A DNA stretch of 64,000 bases from Leptospiraceae bacterium (GCA_016711485.1 JADJSX010000031.1:113501-177500); one strand, 5' to 3'. Shown: positions 41,596 to 51,411, counted from the first letter of the stretch. Notes: generated from the letters alone by a model not told the origin. Program-made: numbers and translations.

Positions 41596-42636
41596 CTATG
41601 GTACGGAGAAAAATATTTCACGGATAATATACATTTTCTCCTTTGGCGGTAAATCATTTCTGCCGCCGAGTTCTTCATCGTGGAAATAATAAACCAAACG
41701 AACAAATAGAACTTTTGCAGAAGTAGGGGAGTCAATTGTTAAAGAAATATTTTCGTCTTCTGGAGTAAAACCTGAATTTTGAATTAATTTACGATTCCAA
41801 AATGTATTTCCTTCAATATTTCCAATACCGTATTTTCTCGCCCATTTTTTTCGAAAGTGAATATTTTTATAATCTTTATCTGTAGCTATTTCTAATTGAA
41901 TCGAATGAAATAAATCCCCTGTGGGAAGAATATGTGCTCTATTATTTTTAAGTTGGAAGCTAATATGAAGTAAACCTTTCTCGGAAAATTCATATTGAAT
42001 GTCAGAAAAATCTTTTAGTAGTCTTTTGGGGTCATGATTACCTAGGAGTCTATGACCGTCGTAGTGGCAATCCTGGCAACTTCTAGTGGAGGAGGATATT
42101 TTCCATTCTGCAAATGTATTTTGCATTGGTTCTTGTGAGTAGTGTATTTTATTTTTTTCAAATATCGGAAAGTTAAACTGGTGGCAATTTTCGCAAAATT
42201 CTGAAGTAGATAGATATTCATATTTTATTACTTCATGAAACTCGTTTTTGAAATTTTTAAATCCTAATACTTTACCATTTCGAACATGGCAGGATACACA
42301 GTTAATTCCTTCATTTAACAATGATTCATCGGAATAATTCCCGCTAATAAATTCTTTTTTCTGTTCCGATAATGGTGCATGGCAGTTGACGCACCATTCC
42401 TGTCTTTCAATCCTAAATGCATTTTGAAAAAGCGGGTCTGTCCAGGATTTTGCATGCATTCCCTCTTTCCATTCAGAATGAGTTTTGTTATGACAGAATT
42501 TGCATTCACCAGAGGATAAACTTCGTTTGCCTTCCCAGCCTGTAGTGACTGAAAAAATTCCTTTTGGGAAAATTGGATTATCTACTTGTTTGCAAGAAAC
42601 AAAAAGAAAAAGAAAAAACCAGACTTGAATTGTCAT
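41596..42636 (-). CDS. Five-haem c-type cytochrome lipoprotein
   Basis: 346 residues. The leader WFFLFLFVSC has a lipobox at Cys 15, so the protein is probably anchored and periplasmic or outer. Five CxxCH sites: CKFCH, CVNCH, CVSCH, CENCH, CQDCH, all before about residue 205; nearby His residues could be distal ligands. The C-terminal 140 residues form a beta-rich domain (ISFQLKNNRAHILPTGDLFH). This resembles cytochrome c-554-like multihaem proteins. It is convergent with the Hyf-like operon, 2 bp between stops, so an electron-transfer partnership is possible but not proven. Confidence 0.82.
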   Translation of the reverse strand: MTIQVWFFLFLFVSCKQVDNPIFPKGIFSVTTGWEGKRSLSSGECKFCHNKTHSEWKEGMHAKSWTDPLFQNAFRIERQEWCVNCHAPLSEQKKEFISGNYSDESLLNEGINCVSCHVRNGKVLGFKNFKNEFHEVIKYEYLSTSEFCENCHQFNFPIFEKNKIHYSQEPMQNTFAEWKISSSTRSCQDCHYDGHRLLGNHDPKRLLKDFSDIQYEFSEKGLLHISFQLKNNRAHILPTGDLFHSIQLEIATDKDYKNIHFRKKWARKYGIGNIEGNTFWNRKLIQNSGFTPEDENISLTIDSPTSAKVLFVRLVYYFHDEELGGRNDLPPKEKMYIIREIFFSVP

Positions 42637-42740
42637 AAATTGATTTAAATAAGGGTGTTTGTATTCGCAATTACGAATTGGTTTTGCTGTAATTTTACTA
42701 AAAAATTCCTCTTTGACTTTTTAGAAAGAGTCGATAATTT

Positions 42741-45419
42741 ATGAGTAAAACTATGTCTGGAATCAAACCACAATCATCCAAGAAAAAAATGGATTTAAGC
42801 CCGAAAACAAGAGCTTTTAGTCCTTATGGGTTTCTATTTTTTTGTATTTTTTGTTTTTTCTCTCTATTATCTTTTCAAGATGTAGATGTGCAACAATCCC
42901 AAAATTTATTTGGTAGATTGGGACATTATTTTGGTTATATTTCTTTTTATTTATTTGGTAGAGCGGCCTTTTTAATGGGGTTTTTAGGTTTTATTTTTGG
43001 AATTCTTTGTTTTCAAAAAAAAGAACCGGATGTAGGGAATTTATTTCTTTCTGTTCCTATTGTTCTTTTGGCATTTTCAATATTTTTCAGTATTTTTGAA
43101 ACGAATATTACAAGCCTTAAAGATGGGGGCGGTTACATTGGATTAAAATTTTCGACAGCTCTCGAATACGTTTTTGGTCAATCTGGTAGGATTATCATTA
43201 ACGTAGCAATTCTTATGTATGGAATTTTGATTATTTTTAAAGAATCTCCGAGAGAGTTAAACAAAGAGTATTTCCTAAAACTATGGAATGAATTTTTAGT
43301 GAAGTATCCAATCAAAGAAAAATTAGATTCTTATATAAATTTTGCTCGCCAAAAAGAAGAAGAGCCTGCTGTCGAAGAAGAAGTTTCTGGTAAAATTCCT
43401 TGGTTCGAAGTTCGGAGAAGAGAACAAGGATTATCCGGCGAATTTGAAACAGAATTGATGAGTGACGAAGAAGACGTAAGTTACGAAGAGTCAACCATTC
43501 GTCCTATTTATAACAAAACTAATCCTAAGATGGATATAGTAGATAAGTATGAATACAAATCCGTTATAACTGAAATAAAACCTAAAAATTCTGCTCCTCT
43601 GTATAAGGAAGAAATTAAATCGGATCCGGTACCTAAATTTAGATCCACTCCCAATCAAATTATAAGTAAAATCACACAAAATAATCCTGTAGAAGAGGAG
43701 ATAACTTCTAGTAACCTCCAAGCCTACATTGCAACTAGTGCCCAGAAAAGAGTAGTTGATCCAAACGATTTCCAAGAAGAAGTAATGGATGCCGAACCAA
43801 TTCTTGAAGATTCTATTGATTCAGATGAATTGAAGTCTCTGCCGGGGTTAATGTCGGATGCAGACGAAGTTTTATCGGAGGACCTCCAGTCTTTAGAAAT
43901 TACGCAAGAGGCTAATGTTGATTTATTTGGAAATCCGGTAGAGCAGGATAAATCTAAACCGAAACCAATTCGAAAACAATCCAGTGTTCCAGACATTGTT
44001 CCAAAAAAAAATACAGATTATTATCTATCTCATAGAATTCTAAATAAAAAAGCAGAAAGAAAATCAGATCCACTTTTTAAATTGGAAGCAGAAAAATTAG
44101 GACTCCATATTCAAGAAATTATAAAACAATATGGGTATGATTCGAAAGTTCAATCATATCAAAAAGGACCTATTATTACTCGGTATGAATTAACACCTCC
44201 GCAAGGTGTGAAGTTAGGTCGCATAACGTCTCTTACTGACGAATTAAAATTAAACCTAGCAGTAAAAAGTATTCGTATGGTAGCTCCTATTCCAGGTAAG
44301 TCTACGATTGGGATTGAAGTTCCAAATAAACATAGAGATGATGTTTTTTTAGCTGATATGCTAAAAGAAAATACTGCATTAACCGCCACTCGTGATCTAA
44401 ATATTATAATTGGACGAGATAGTATTACGGGTGAAAGTATTTCAATTGATTTAAATAAACTCCCTCATCTACTCGTTGCGGGAACTACTGGATCAGGTAA
44501 ATCTGTTTCGATGAATTCTATGATTTGTTCTTTGATATTTACCAAATCGCCGGAAGACGTTAGATTTATAATGATTGACCCTAAGATGGTGGAGTTAGCG
44601 TTATACGAAGATATACCGCATTTACTTATGCCTGTAATCACTGATCCACGAAAGGCAACAAAAGCATTGTCATGGGCAGTACAAGAAATGGAAATACGAT
44701 ACAATTTAGTTTCCGAATTAAAATGTCGTGATTTAAAAAGTTATAACGAAAAAGTTTCAAATTCATTAAAATTTTCGAAAGGGCGTTATCATCATATGCC
44801 GTATATCGTTATATTTATAGACGAGTTATCGGATTTAATGATGGTATCTGGAAAAGAGTTAGAAGATTATATAACTCGAATTAGCCAGAAGTCAAGAGCG
44901 GTAGGAATTCATCTTGTGATGGCAACTCAACGTCCTTCTGTGGATGTGATCACGGGGTTAATCAAAGCTAACTGCCCGGCGCGAATGGCATTTCACGTAG
45001 CTCAGAAAACTGACTCTAAAATTATTTTAGATTATAGTGGAGCTGACGCACTCCTAGGAAAAGGGGATTTTCTCTATAAGTCGCCGACTTCTCCTGATTT
45101 ACAAAGGATTCAAGCTCCGTATATTTCTGAAGATGAAATTGAAAAAATTGTAGAAGACTCTCGTAAATACGCTGACCCGGAATTTGTAGACATTAATTTA
45201 GATGAAGAATCTTTCCAAGAAGAATCCTCTGAAGAAGATGAAGCCTCTTTTGACGAAGCATGGATGATCGTAAAAAATGATCGTAAGGCTAGTGCTAGTT
45301 ATCTGCAAAGACGTTTACGTATTGGTTATAACAAAGCCGCACGTCTGATGGAACTCATGGAAGAACGTGGATATGTTGGTCCTCAAATTGGTTCTAAACC
45401 TAGAGAAATTCTTAGATAA
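42741..45419 (+). CDS. ftsK: DNA translocase FtsK/SpoIIIE
   Basis: 892 residues. Four membrane segments (about 30-175), an acidic Pro-poor linker (about 200-430), then alpha, beta and gamma domains. Walker A is AGTTGSGKSVSMNS near 580; Walker B is VIFIDELSDLMM. LVMATQRPSVDVITGLIKAN follows. The C-terminal winged helix ASYLQRRLRIGYNKAARLME reads KOPS-like guide sequences. It pumps DNA at the division septum during chromosome segregation. Standard architecture and length; single gene with a terminator after it. Confidence 0.93.
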   Translation: MSKTMSGIKPQSSKKKMDLSPKTRAFSPYGFLFFCIFCFFSLLSFQDVDVQQSQNLFGRLGHYFGYISFYLFGRAAFLMGFLGFIFGILCFQKKEPDVGNLFLSVPIVLLAFSIFFSIFETNITSLKDGGGYIGLKFSTALEYVFGQSGRIIINVAILMYGILIIFKESPRELNKEYFLKLWNEFLVKYPIKEKLDSYINFARQKEEEPAVEEEVSGKIPWFEVRRREQGLSGEFETELMSDEEDVSYEESTIRPIYNKTNPKMDIVDKYEYKSVITEIKPKNSAPLYKEEIKSDPVPKFRSTPNQIISKITQNNPVEEEITSSNLQAYIATSAQKRVVDPNDFQEEVMDAEPILEDSIDSDELKSLPGLMSDADEVLSEDLQSLEITQEANVDLFGNPVEQDKSKPKPIRKQSSVPDIVPKKNTDYYLSHRILNKKAERKSDPLFKLEAEKLGLHIQEIIKQYGYDSKVQSYQKGPIITRYELTPPQGVKLGRITSLTDELKLNLAVKSIRMVAPIPGKSTIGIEVPNKHRDDVFLADMLKENTALTATRDLNIIIGRDSITGESISIDLNKLPHLLVAGTTGSGKSVSMNSMICSLIFTKSPEDVRFIMIDPKMVELALYEDIPHLLMPVITDPRKATKALSWAVQEMEIRYNLVSELKCRDLKSYNEKVSNSLKFSKGRYHHMPYIVIFIDELSDLMMVSGKELEDYITRISQKSRAVGIHLVMATQRPSVDVITGLIKANCPARMAFHVAQKTDSKIILDYSGADALLGKGDFLYKSPTSPDLQRIQAPYISEDEIEKIVEDSRKYADPEFVDINLDEESFQEESSEEDEASFDEAWMIVKNDRKASASYLQRRLRIGYNKAARLMELMEERGYVGPQIGSKPREILR

Positions 45420-45450
45420 CAACCAAATTTTTACTTTTCAAATCCTATAT

Positions 45451-45479
45451 AAATTACAGTTTTTGAAAATGTAATTTTT
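45451..45479 (+). terminator. Terminator after ftsK
   Basis: AAATTACAGTTT pairs with AAAATGTAATTT (one mismatch), then TTTG. It lies 31 bp past the ftsK stop. Confidence 0.6.
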
Positions 45480-45654
45480 GCCAAAGAGCCACTGAGAAAC
45501 AGAGGGTTGTGTTATCAGTCATTAGCCGTAGCGAGTGAATATGTAAATTGTTCGTATACGAGTGGAAAAAATCCTTTCAAAACCCGCAAAAATTTTACTT
45601 TTCATATATACTGTAAATTTCAATCTGCTATTATCAAAGTAAGGATTTATTATT

Positions 45655-46905
45655 ATGAGTGAAATACCAGAAATCGTTCCTGTTGGAACATTACCTCCGT
45701 TAGGAGTCGTACCTAAGAAAATGTATGCGCAGGTCATTCGTCCAGAGCGCTTTGGAGATCCAGAGAAAGCATTCCAAATGGAACAAATTGATATTCCAGA
45801 AATCAAACCAGATGAAGTTTTAGTTGCAGTGATGGCTGCAGGGGTTAACTACAATAATGTGTGGGCTGCTCTTGGTTATCCAGTAGACGTGATTGGAGCA
45901 AGAAATAAAAAAGGCGAGCCCGAAAAATTCCATATCGGCGGATCGGACGCATCCGGAATAGTATATAAAATCGGCGCCGATGTAAAAAATGTAAAAGTTG
46001 GGGATGAAGTTGTTGTGCATTGTGGAATTTGGGATAAAGACGATCCATTTATTAAAGCTGGGGGTGATCCAATGTTTGCCCCATCACAACTTATTTGGGG
46101 ATATGAAACGAACTGGGGATCATTTGCCCAATTTTGTAAAGTACAGGATCATCAGTGTTTGCCTAAACCAAAACATTTAAGTTGGGAAGAGGCTGCGGCA
46201 TACATGCTAGTAGGCGCAACTGCTTATCGTATGCTCCACAACTGGAAACCAAACGATGTGAAAGCGGGAGACCCTGTATTAATTTGGGGTGGAGCAGGTG
46301 GACTTGGCTCTATGGCAATCCAAATTGTAAAAGCGGCAGGCGGAAGACCTATCGCAGTCATCAGCTCAGATGACAAAATTGATTATTGTAAAAAACTTGG
46401 TGCCGAAGGTGTAATCAACCGAAATAATTTCAAACACTGGGGAGCAATTACAAGCGACATCAACAAACCAGAAGTATTCGTAGAGTGGACAAAAAAAGCC
46501 CGCGACTTCGGAAAAGCTCTTTGGGACATTTGGGGTAAAGGAGTAAATCCGAAAATTGTATTCGAACATCCGGGTGAATCTACAATTCCAACTTCCGCGT
46601 TCGTTTGTGAGACCGGTGGTATGATTGTGATATGCGCCGGCACATCGGGATTTAACGCTACTGTTGATTTGCGTTATCTATGGATGAGACAAAAAAGACT
46701 ACAAGGTTCACATTTTGCAAACGACGAAAACAGCAAAGGACTCAATGATTTGGTTATCGAAGGTAAAGTAGATCCTTGTTTGTCTCGCACATTCAAATTT
46801 GACGAAACAGGTGAATGTCATCAACTCATGAAAAACAACAAACATCCACATGGCAACATGTCGATTCTAGTTGGTGCTCCAAACGAAGGAATGGGTAAGA
46901 AGTAA
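45655..46905 (+). CDS. ccr: Crotonyl-CoA carboxylase/reductase
   Basis: 416 residues. Medium-chain dehydrogenase fold with the NADPH loop WGGAGGLGSMAIQ near 222-234, plus blocks special to Ccr: AGVNYNNVWAALG (Asn that helps hold CO2), WGYETNWGSFAQF and LQGSHFAN with the active-site His. The enzyme reduces crotonyl-CoA with CO2 fixation to ethylmalonyl-CoA, the key step of the ethylmalonyl-CoA pathway. A simple crotonyl-CoA reductase is less likely because these residues are kept. A good ribosome site (AAGGATTT) precedes the ATG. No other pathway gene is adjacent. Confidence 0.88.
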   Translation: MSEIPEIVPVGTLPPLGVVPKKMYAQVIRPERFGDPEKAFQMEQIDIPEIKPDEVLVAVMAAGVNYNNVWAALGYPVDVIGARNKKGEPEKFHIGGSDASGIVYKIGADVKNVKVGDEVVVHCGIWDKDDPFIKAGGDPMFAPSQLIWGYETNWGSFAQFCKVQDHQCLPKPKHLSWEEAAAYMLVGATAYRMLHNWKPNDVKAGDPVLIWGGAGGLGSMAIQIVKAAGGRPIAVISSDDKIDYCKKLGAEGVINRNNFKHWGAITSDINKPEVFVEWTKKARDFGKALWDIWGKGVNPKIVFEHPGESTIPTSAFVCETGGMIVICAGTSGFNATVDLRYLWMRQKRLQGSHFANDENSKGLNDLVIEGKVDPCLSRTFKFDETGECHQLMKNNKHPHGNMSILVGAPNEGMGKK

Positions 46906-46963
46906 AATCCCCCTTAATCCCCCTTTGCAAAATGGGGTTAATGGCGATTCGGCGCAAATTGTT

Positions 46964-46991
46964 GTAAAGACGCACGGCCGTGCGTCTCTAC
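46964..46991. repeat. 28-bp palindrome, GACGCAC/GTGCGTC family
   Basis: Arms GTAAAGACGCACGG and CCGTGCGTCTCTAC, one mismatch in 14. Same core as 84-105 and same length and ends as the palindrome at 7135-7162. Confidence 0.8.
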
Positions 46992-47418
46992 AAACCACAA
47001 CAGCCGACCGCGCTCTCAGCTACCGTCAATAACTTGCACACTTTGGTACCCTGCTAAGAACCAGACAATTTAGTGCAAAGCAAGTTATTGACGACGCTTC
47101 GATCACTATCGCAAGCCTTCTGTTCTTAGCGAGACTAATTCTTAGTAAACGAACTTTCCCTATTTCAAAACTTCCCCATCAAATTCTTTTCGACAAATAT
47201 TGCAGTAACGGTATATGCTGATTTGCCTGTTTCTGATGCACAAAACCAATTTCCTATTTTTAAAATTCCTTTCTGCAAACTTGAAAGTTGAAATGTCGAC
47301 ACTTTAGTTTACCACTGGAATTTAATGATTGGAAATGGTTACTGATGTTTATGCATAAATAAATGCGAGAGTCCATGGGAACTATATAGGTCTAATTTAT
47401 GGAATCTACTGATTGTAA

Positions 47419-47550
47419 TTAGTAACTCACCTTACGCGCAAGCGCGTTGAGGTGAGAGCTAGAGAGCCTGTCGGCGACTTGGGCTGCCGCCCAAACCTGC
47501 TTATTCATTAATTCATTAGCTTTATCTAATATACTTAAATTAGACCTCAT
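47419..47550 (-). pseudogene. Small gene start, left inverted copy
   Basis: 43 codons reading MRSNLSILDKANELMNK and then repeat-derived sequence (HLNALARKVSY). The first 17 residues match the start of the frame at 54556 (MKYNLKILENTNELIES). The 36 bp upstream of each are also almost the same. The conserved upstream region and start, followed by unrelated sequence, suggest a real gene family whose body was lost here. Confidence 0.45.
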
Positions 47551-47586
47551 TTTCGTAAAATTCCTATTTTGCGTAACGTCAGTTAG
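47500..47586 (-). repeat. Inverted repeat flanking the signalling cluster, left arm
   Basis: The complement reads TAACTGACGTTACGCAAAAT followed by AGGAA.TTTACGAAAA, then the small gene start. It matches 54521-54606 in opposite orientation, about 7.0 kb away. Confidence 0.7.
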
Positions 47587-47634
47587 TAATTATACTTGCA
47601 AATTTACTACTTAAAATTAGCGTCTCTGAAGTGT

Positions 47635-47994
47635 ATGAAACTACTAATAGTTGATGATTCAAGTATAATGCGAATGGCTATTTCAAAAGGACTCGGCAGC
47701 GAGCAAATTGAAATAGTTGGACAAGCTGGTGACGGTGTAAGTGCACTCGATCTCTTTAAACAAACCGATCCTGATTTTGTAACTATGGATATAACGATGC
47801 CTCATTTGGATGGTTTATCCTGCTTAGAGGAAATGATTAAGCTAAAGAGTAGTGTTAAAATTCTAGTGATTACTGCACTGACAAATGACGGTTTGCCGCT
47901 GCAAGCGTTAAAAAAGGGCGCGAGAGGATTTTTAAATAAACCATTTACTCCTGAAAAACTGCGAGATGCCTTCTCTAAAATGATAAATCCATGA
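47635..47994 (+). CDS. CheY-like response regulator
   Basis: 119 residues from the ATG at 47635, chosen because MKLLIVDDSSIMRM is the normal receiver start. The phosphorylated Asp lies in VTMDITMPHLDG (about residue 52); Thr in LVITALTND and Lys in FLNKPFTPEKL complete the site. A stand-alone receiver. Overlaps the CheX-like gene by 4 bp, so the pair is probably a regulator with its phosphatase. Confidence 0.88.
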   Translation: MKLLIVDDSSIMRMAISKGLGSEQIEIVGQAGDGVSALDLFKQTDPDFVTMDITMPHLDGLSCLEEMIKLKSSVKILVITALTNDGLPLQALKKGARGFLNKPFTPEKLRDAFSKMINP

Positions 47995-48440
47995 AACAAG
48001 AAGAACTACAAACAATTGCTGATACTGCTAAGAATTATTTTAGAGAAGTATCGGGCGAAGTCCCTGAAATAGGTATACCATTTATTCTTCGAAAAAAAGA
48101 ATCCGTACTAGAATTGACAGGCTTAATAGGAATTTCCGGAAACCGTAGAGGATGTATTTATATAAGCTCGGAAAGATTATTAGTGAAAGAGCTAACGAAG
48201 TGTATACTACAGATGGATGAGGTTGATGATAGCATACTCTATGATATGGTCGGGGAATTGAGCAATACAATTTGTGGAAATATCTGTCAATCATTTGGAA
48301 ATGATTTCAATATTTCCGTTCCTATCGTTATTAGTGGAGTGCCGGACGAACTTATTTTACAAAAATTATCACAGCCCATTTATGTTATTCCTGTTCTCTG
48401 GAGAAATAGTAAATGTCTTATTGTGGCTGGAATAGATTAA
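47991..48440 (+). CDS. CheX-like protein (CheY-P phosphatase family)
   Basis: 149 residues. GISGNRRGCIYISSERLLVK and DDSILYDMVGELSNTICGNI hold the ExxN motif (E-L-S-N) that in CheX and CheC removes phosphate from CheY. The C-terminal FNISVPIVISG and IPVLWRNSKCLIVAG are family blocks. Coupled by ATGA to the CheY-like gene, which is the likely partner. No flagellar or methyl-accepting genes are adjacent. Confidence 0.8.
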   Translation: MKQEELQTIADTAKNYFREVSGEVPEIGIPFILRKKESVLELTGLIGISGNRRGCIYISSERLLVKELTKCILQMDEVDDSILYDMVGELSNTICGNICQSFGNDFNISVPIVISGVPDELILQKLSQPIYVIPVLWRNSKCLIVAGID

Positions 48441-48456
48441 AATTTAAGGAGTAATT

Positions 48457-50337
48457 ATGTTAGCAGCACCTATACCTGAATATGATAAAGAGAGAGTAGC
48501 CGCACTTCATGCACTGCAGTTATTGGATACAGAAGCAGAAGAAAGATTCGATCGAGTTACTAGAATTGCCAGTCAACTTCTAGAAGTTCCAATTGCGCTC
48601 GTTAGTTTGGTGGATGAAAATCGTCAATGGTTTAAATCAAAATGCGGATTGGGAGCAGATGAGACCGGCAGAGATGTGTCCTTTTGCGGACATGCTATTT
48701 TAAAAGATGAACTTTTTTTAATTCCAGATTCACTGAAAGATCCAAGATTTGCAAATAATCCACTAGTAACCGGTCCACCACATGTAATTTTTTATGCTGG
48801 TATGCCGTTAAAAGCAAAATCAGGTTATAATATTGGCACGCTATGCATGATTGATAATAAACCAAGAAGTTTATCTGAGGGGCAAATTAAGATTATCTCC
48901 GATATTGCAAAAATTGCAGAGAGTGAAATTAATGTTTTGACTCTAACTCAGGCTCTCATCATTCAAAAAGAAAGTGAGGAGAAAATTAGAGAGGTTATGG
49001 ATAATGTAGAAGAGGGGTTATTTTCTATTACCCCTGATTTGAAATTCGGTCCAAAATATTCTCTTGCATTGTCTTTGATTTTAAAGGAAAAGGATTTTGC
49101 AAATAAGAAGATAATTGATGTATTCCGTAGCAAAATATCTATCGAAGTACTCCACAAAACTACTGACTACTTAGAGCTTATGTTTCAGGCAAGTGTTCAT
49201 GAAGATATGGTCAATGATTTAAATCCATTAAAGGAGATTGAATTTAATTTTGGTGACGAAAGAAAAATATTAAGATTCAAAATAAACCGAGTCATTGTGG
49301 GTGGAAAAATTACTCACTTGGTTGCGACTGTTACTGATTTCACAAGACAGGCTAATCTTGCTAAACAAATAGCAGAGGCAGAGGCAAAGACACAATCCCT
49401 GATGGAAAAAATGTTTGATGTTTTGCATGTTGAGCCTCGTATGTTAAAGGACTTCTTGGATGGAGCAGGGCAGGAACTAAAATCCATTGAAGAAATATTG
49501 GAAGGCGAAAATTCTAATCTAACGTTGAAAGCAAAAATTGAATCAATCTTTCGATCAATCCATTCTGTGAAAGGAGATGCTGCTTTACTCGGTTTAAATA
49601 TGCTCGTAGATAAAGCACATGCCTTTGAAGATAAAGTATCCGAACTTAAGAAGAAAGAAAATTTAATAGGAGAAGATTTTCTCTCTATTACAGTTGAAGT
49701 GGGGAAAATGAATGTTATCCTAAACGAAATTTATGGAATCATTCAAAAATTATCGAACTTCCAATCTTCCTTCGGAAAACAGCAAGGAGTATCTCTACTC
49801 GAAGCAATTGACGGTCAGGTAAATAAATTAGCTAAAAATTCTGGAAAAGAAATTCGATTGGAATATTCCAAATTTGACTCTGACTCCGTTCCTTTAAAAT
49901 TTAGGAAAATTGTCAAAGATATATTGATTCAATTCATTCGAAACTCTATCGATCATGGAATTGAAACTCCAAGTATAAGAGAGTCCTTAGGAAAGAATAA
50001 GACAGGACTAATAGAAATTTCAACTTTCATTGAATCCGGAAAATTAGGACTTAGATTTTCAGATGATGGGAATGGATTGAATCTCGAAAAAATTAAAACA
50101 ATCGCTCTTAAATCTGGTAAAGTTTTAGAAGCTGACTTGAAGAACTTGTCTATTCAGCAAGTCGAAGAATTGATTTATATTCCAGGACTTTCAACTGCAG
50201 ACCAAATTACGACTAGTTCTGGTCGCGGTATCGGAATGGATATTGTGAAAAAACGAGTCGAGTTTGCAAGTGGAAACATCAAAATTGAATCAATAGCAGG
50301 CAAATCTTGTTCATTTTTAATTGAACTACCAATATAA
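48457..50337 (+). CDS. GAF - Hpt - CheA-like histidine kinase
   Basis: 626 residues. A GAF domain (about 20-165) with DENRQWFKSKCGL and the usual VSFCGHAI; a PAS-like middle (about 180-290); an Hpt domain with IFRSIHSVKGDAALLGL, phosphorylatable His near 369; then a HATPase with NSIDHGIETP, FSDDGNGLN and SGRGIGMDIVKKRVE. This is a CheA-like core in which the Hpt comes after the sensor and no CheW-like domain follows, so it does not dock to a classical receptor array. AAGGAG lies 8 bp before the ATG. It should phosphorylate the CheY-like or other receiver proteins in the cluster. Confidence 0.83.
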   Translation: MLAAPIPEYDKERVAALHALQLLDTEAEERFDRVTRIASQLLEVPIALVSLVDENRQWFKSKCGLGADETGRDVSFCGHAILKDELFLIPDSLKDPRFANNPLVTGPPHVIFYAGMPLKAKSGYNIGTLCMIDNKPRSLSEGQIKIISDIAKIAESEINVLTLTQALIIQKESEEKIREVMDNVEEGLFSITPDLKFGPKYSLALSLILKEKDFANKKIIDVFRSKISIEVLHKTTDYLELMFQASVHEDMVNDLNPLKEIEFNFGDERKILRFKINRVIVGGKITHLVATVTDFTRQANLAKQIAEAEAKTQSLMEKMFDVLHVEPRMLKDFLDGAGQELKSIEEILEGENSNLTLKAKIESIFRSIHSVKGDAALLGLNMLVDKAHAFEDKVSELKKKENLIGEDFLSITVEVGKMNVILNEIYGIIQKLSNFQSSFGKQQGVSLLEAIDGQVNKLAKNSGKEIRLEYSKFDSDSVPLKFRKIVKDILIQFIRNSIDHGIETPSIRESLGKNKTGLIEISTFIESGKLGLRFSDDGNGLNLEKIKTIALKSGKVLEADLKNLSIQQVEELIYIPGLSTADQITTSSGRGIGMDIVKKRVEFASGNIKIESIAGKSCSFLIELPI

Positions 50338-50346
50338 AAATCTCCT

Positions 50347-51411
50347 ATGATTGAAAAAACTAAAGTTTTACTTGTTGAAGATGAGCAAGTAACGTCTATA
50401 TTAATTCGGAGATGGCTTGAGAATGCAGGATATACTGTATTAGCTGCTTATTCGGGAGAACAGGCAATGGATTTGCTAAATGAAAAGCCATCCATTGGAC
50501 TGATTGATTTTATGTTACCGGGGATAACCGGATTTGAATTAATTAAAGAAATTCAAAAATTAGATGTCGGAAAATTTCCAATGGTAATGATGTCTGCAAA
50601 TAATACGGAGGATACTATTGTTCAAGCCTTAGAGTGTGGTGCTGTAGACTTTATACCCAAACCTTTAAATAAATCCGAAGTTCTTCTTCGTCTTGGAATA
50701 CATAACAAATTATGGTTACGAGAATTGGAGTTAATTGAAACCAGCAGAAAATTAGAGAAGGAAAAAAAACTGCTCTCAAAATACTTTTCGAATGATCTAG
50801 TTGATAATATTTTGAATGAAACCATTCAGCCAAATTTGGGAGGTACAAGTCTAGATGCTTCTATTCTCTTTTTTGATTTAAGAAATTCCACAAAAATTTC
50901 AAATGATATGGATTCCGCATCGTTCGCAGACTTTCTCAGTCTTTTACTAACTGATATTATGGACTTGATATATGGCTGTAATGGATCAGTAAACAAATTA
51001 ATGGGAGATGGGATTTTGGCTACTTTCGGTTGTCCCGTTCCAACGGCAAATGATGCATTTAATTGTATAAGTTGTGGGATTAAAATTCTAGAGTATCTAA
51101 AAATGTTCAATGATTTTAGACCAAAATCTATAAAAGAACCAATTCATGCAGGAATTGGAATTGCTTCCGGAAAAGTCTTTGCGGGTAATATTGGTTCAGT
51201 GCGACGAATGGAATATACAGTTCTAGGCGAAGCAGTCAATGTCGCAAGTCGTTTAGAAAATTTAACAAAAATTGCAAATACACCAATTCTTATCGACGAA
51301 TATACTGTTGATATTTTGCAAAATTCAAATTTTCCTTTTGTTAAAACCGAGATACATAATGTGCGCGGTATTGTAGAGACTATGAATATTTTTACATTGC
51401 GGGTAATGTAA
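50347..51411 (+). CDS. Receiver domain - class III nucleotide cyclase
   Basis: 354 residues. REC domain (1-125) with LLVEDEQVTS, IDFMLPGITG and FIPKPLN; a short coiled coil; then a class III adenylate/guanylate cyclase (about 165-345) with SILFFDLRNST and NKLMGDGILATFG, the two metal-binding Asp residues, and EAVNVASRLE. It would make cAMP or cGMP in response to phosphorylation; the substrate is not determined by sight. 9 bp downstream of the CheA-like kinase gene, so probably its output. Confidence 0.85.
   Translation: MIEKTKVLLVEDEQVTSILIRRWLENAGYTVLAAYSGEQAMDLLNEKPSIGLIDFMLPGITGFELIKEIQKLDVGKFPMVMMSANNTEDTIVQALECGAVDFIPKPLNKSEVLLRLGIHNKLWLRELELIETSRKLEKEKKLLSKYFSNDLVDNILNETIQPNLGGTSLDASILFFDLRNSTKISNDMDSASFADFLSLLLTDIMDLIYGCNGSVNKLMGDGILATFGCPVPTANDAFNCISCGIKILEYLKMFNDFRPKSIKEPIHAGIGIASGKVFAGNIGSVRRMEYTVLGEAVNVASRLENLTKIANTPILIDEYTVDILQNSNFPFVKTEIHNVRGIVETMNIFTLRVM

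Larger units (their letters stand above)
46906..47634. other. Intergenic region with repeats before the signalling cluster
   Basis: 729 bp. Contains CCCCTTTGCAAAATGGGG, a palindrome (46964-46991), a long tract without supported genes (47000-47400), a CTCACCTTACG element with inner inverted repeat CGCAAGCGCG, and a small minus-strand frame (47419-47550) at the inner edge. Confidence 0.5.
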
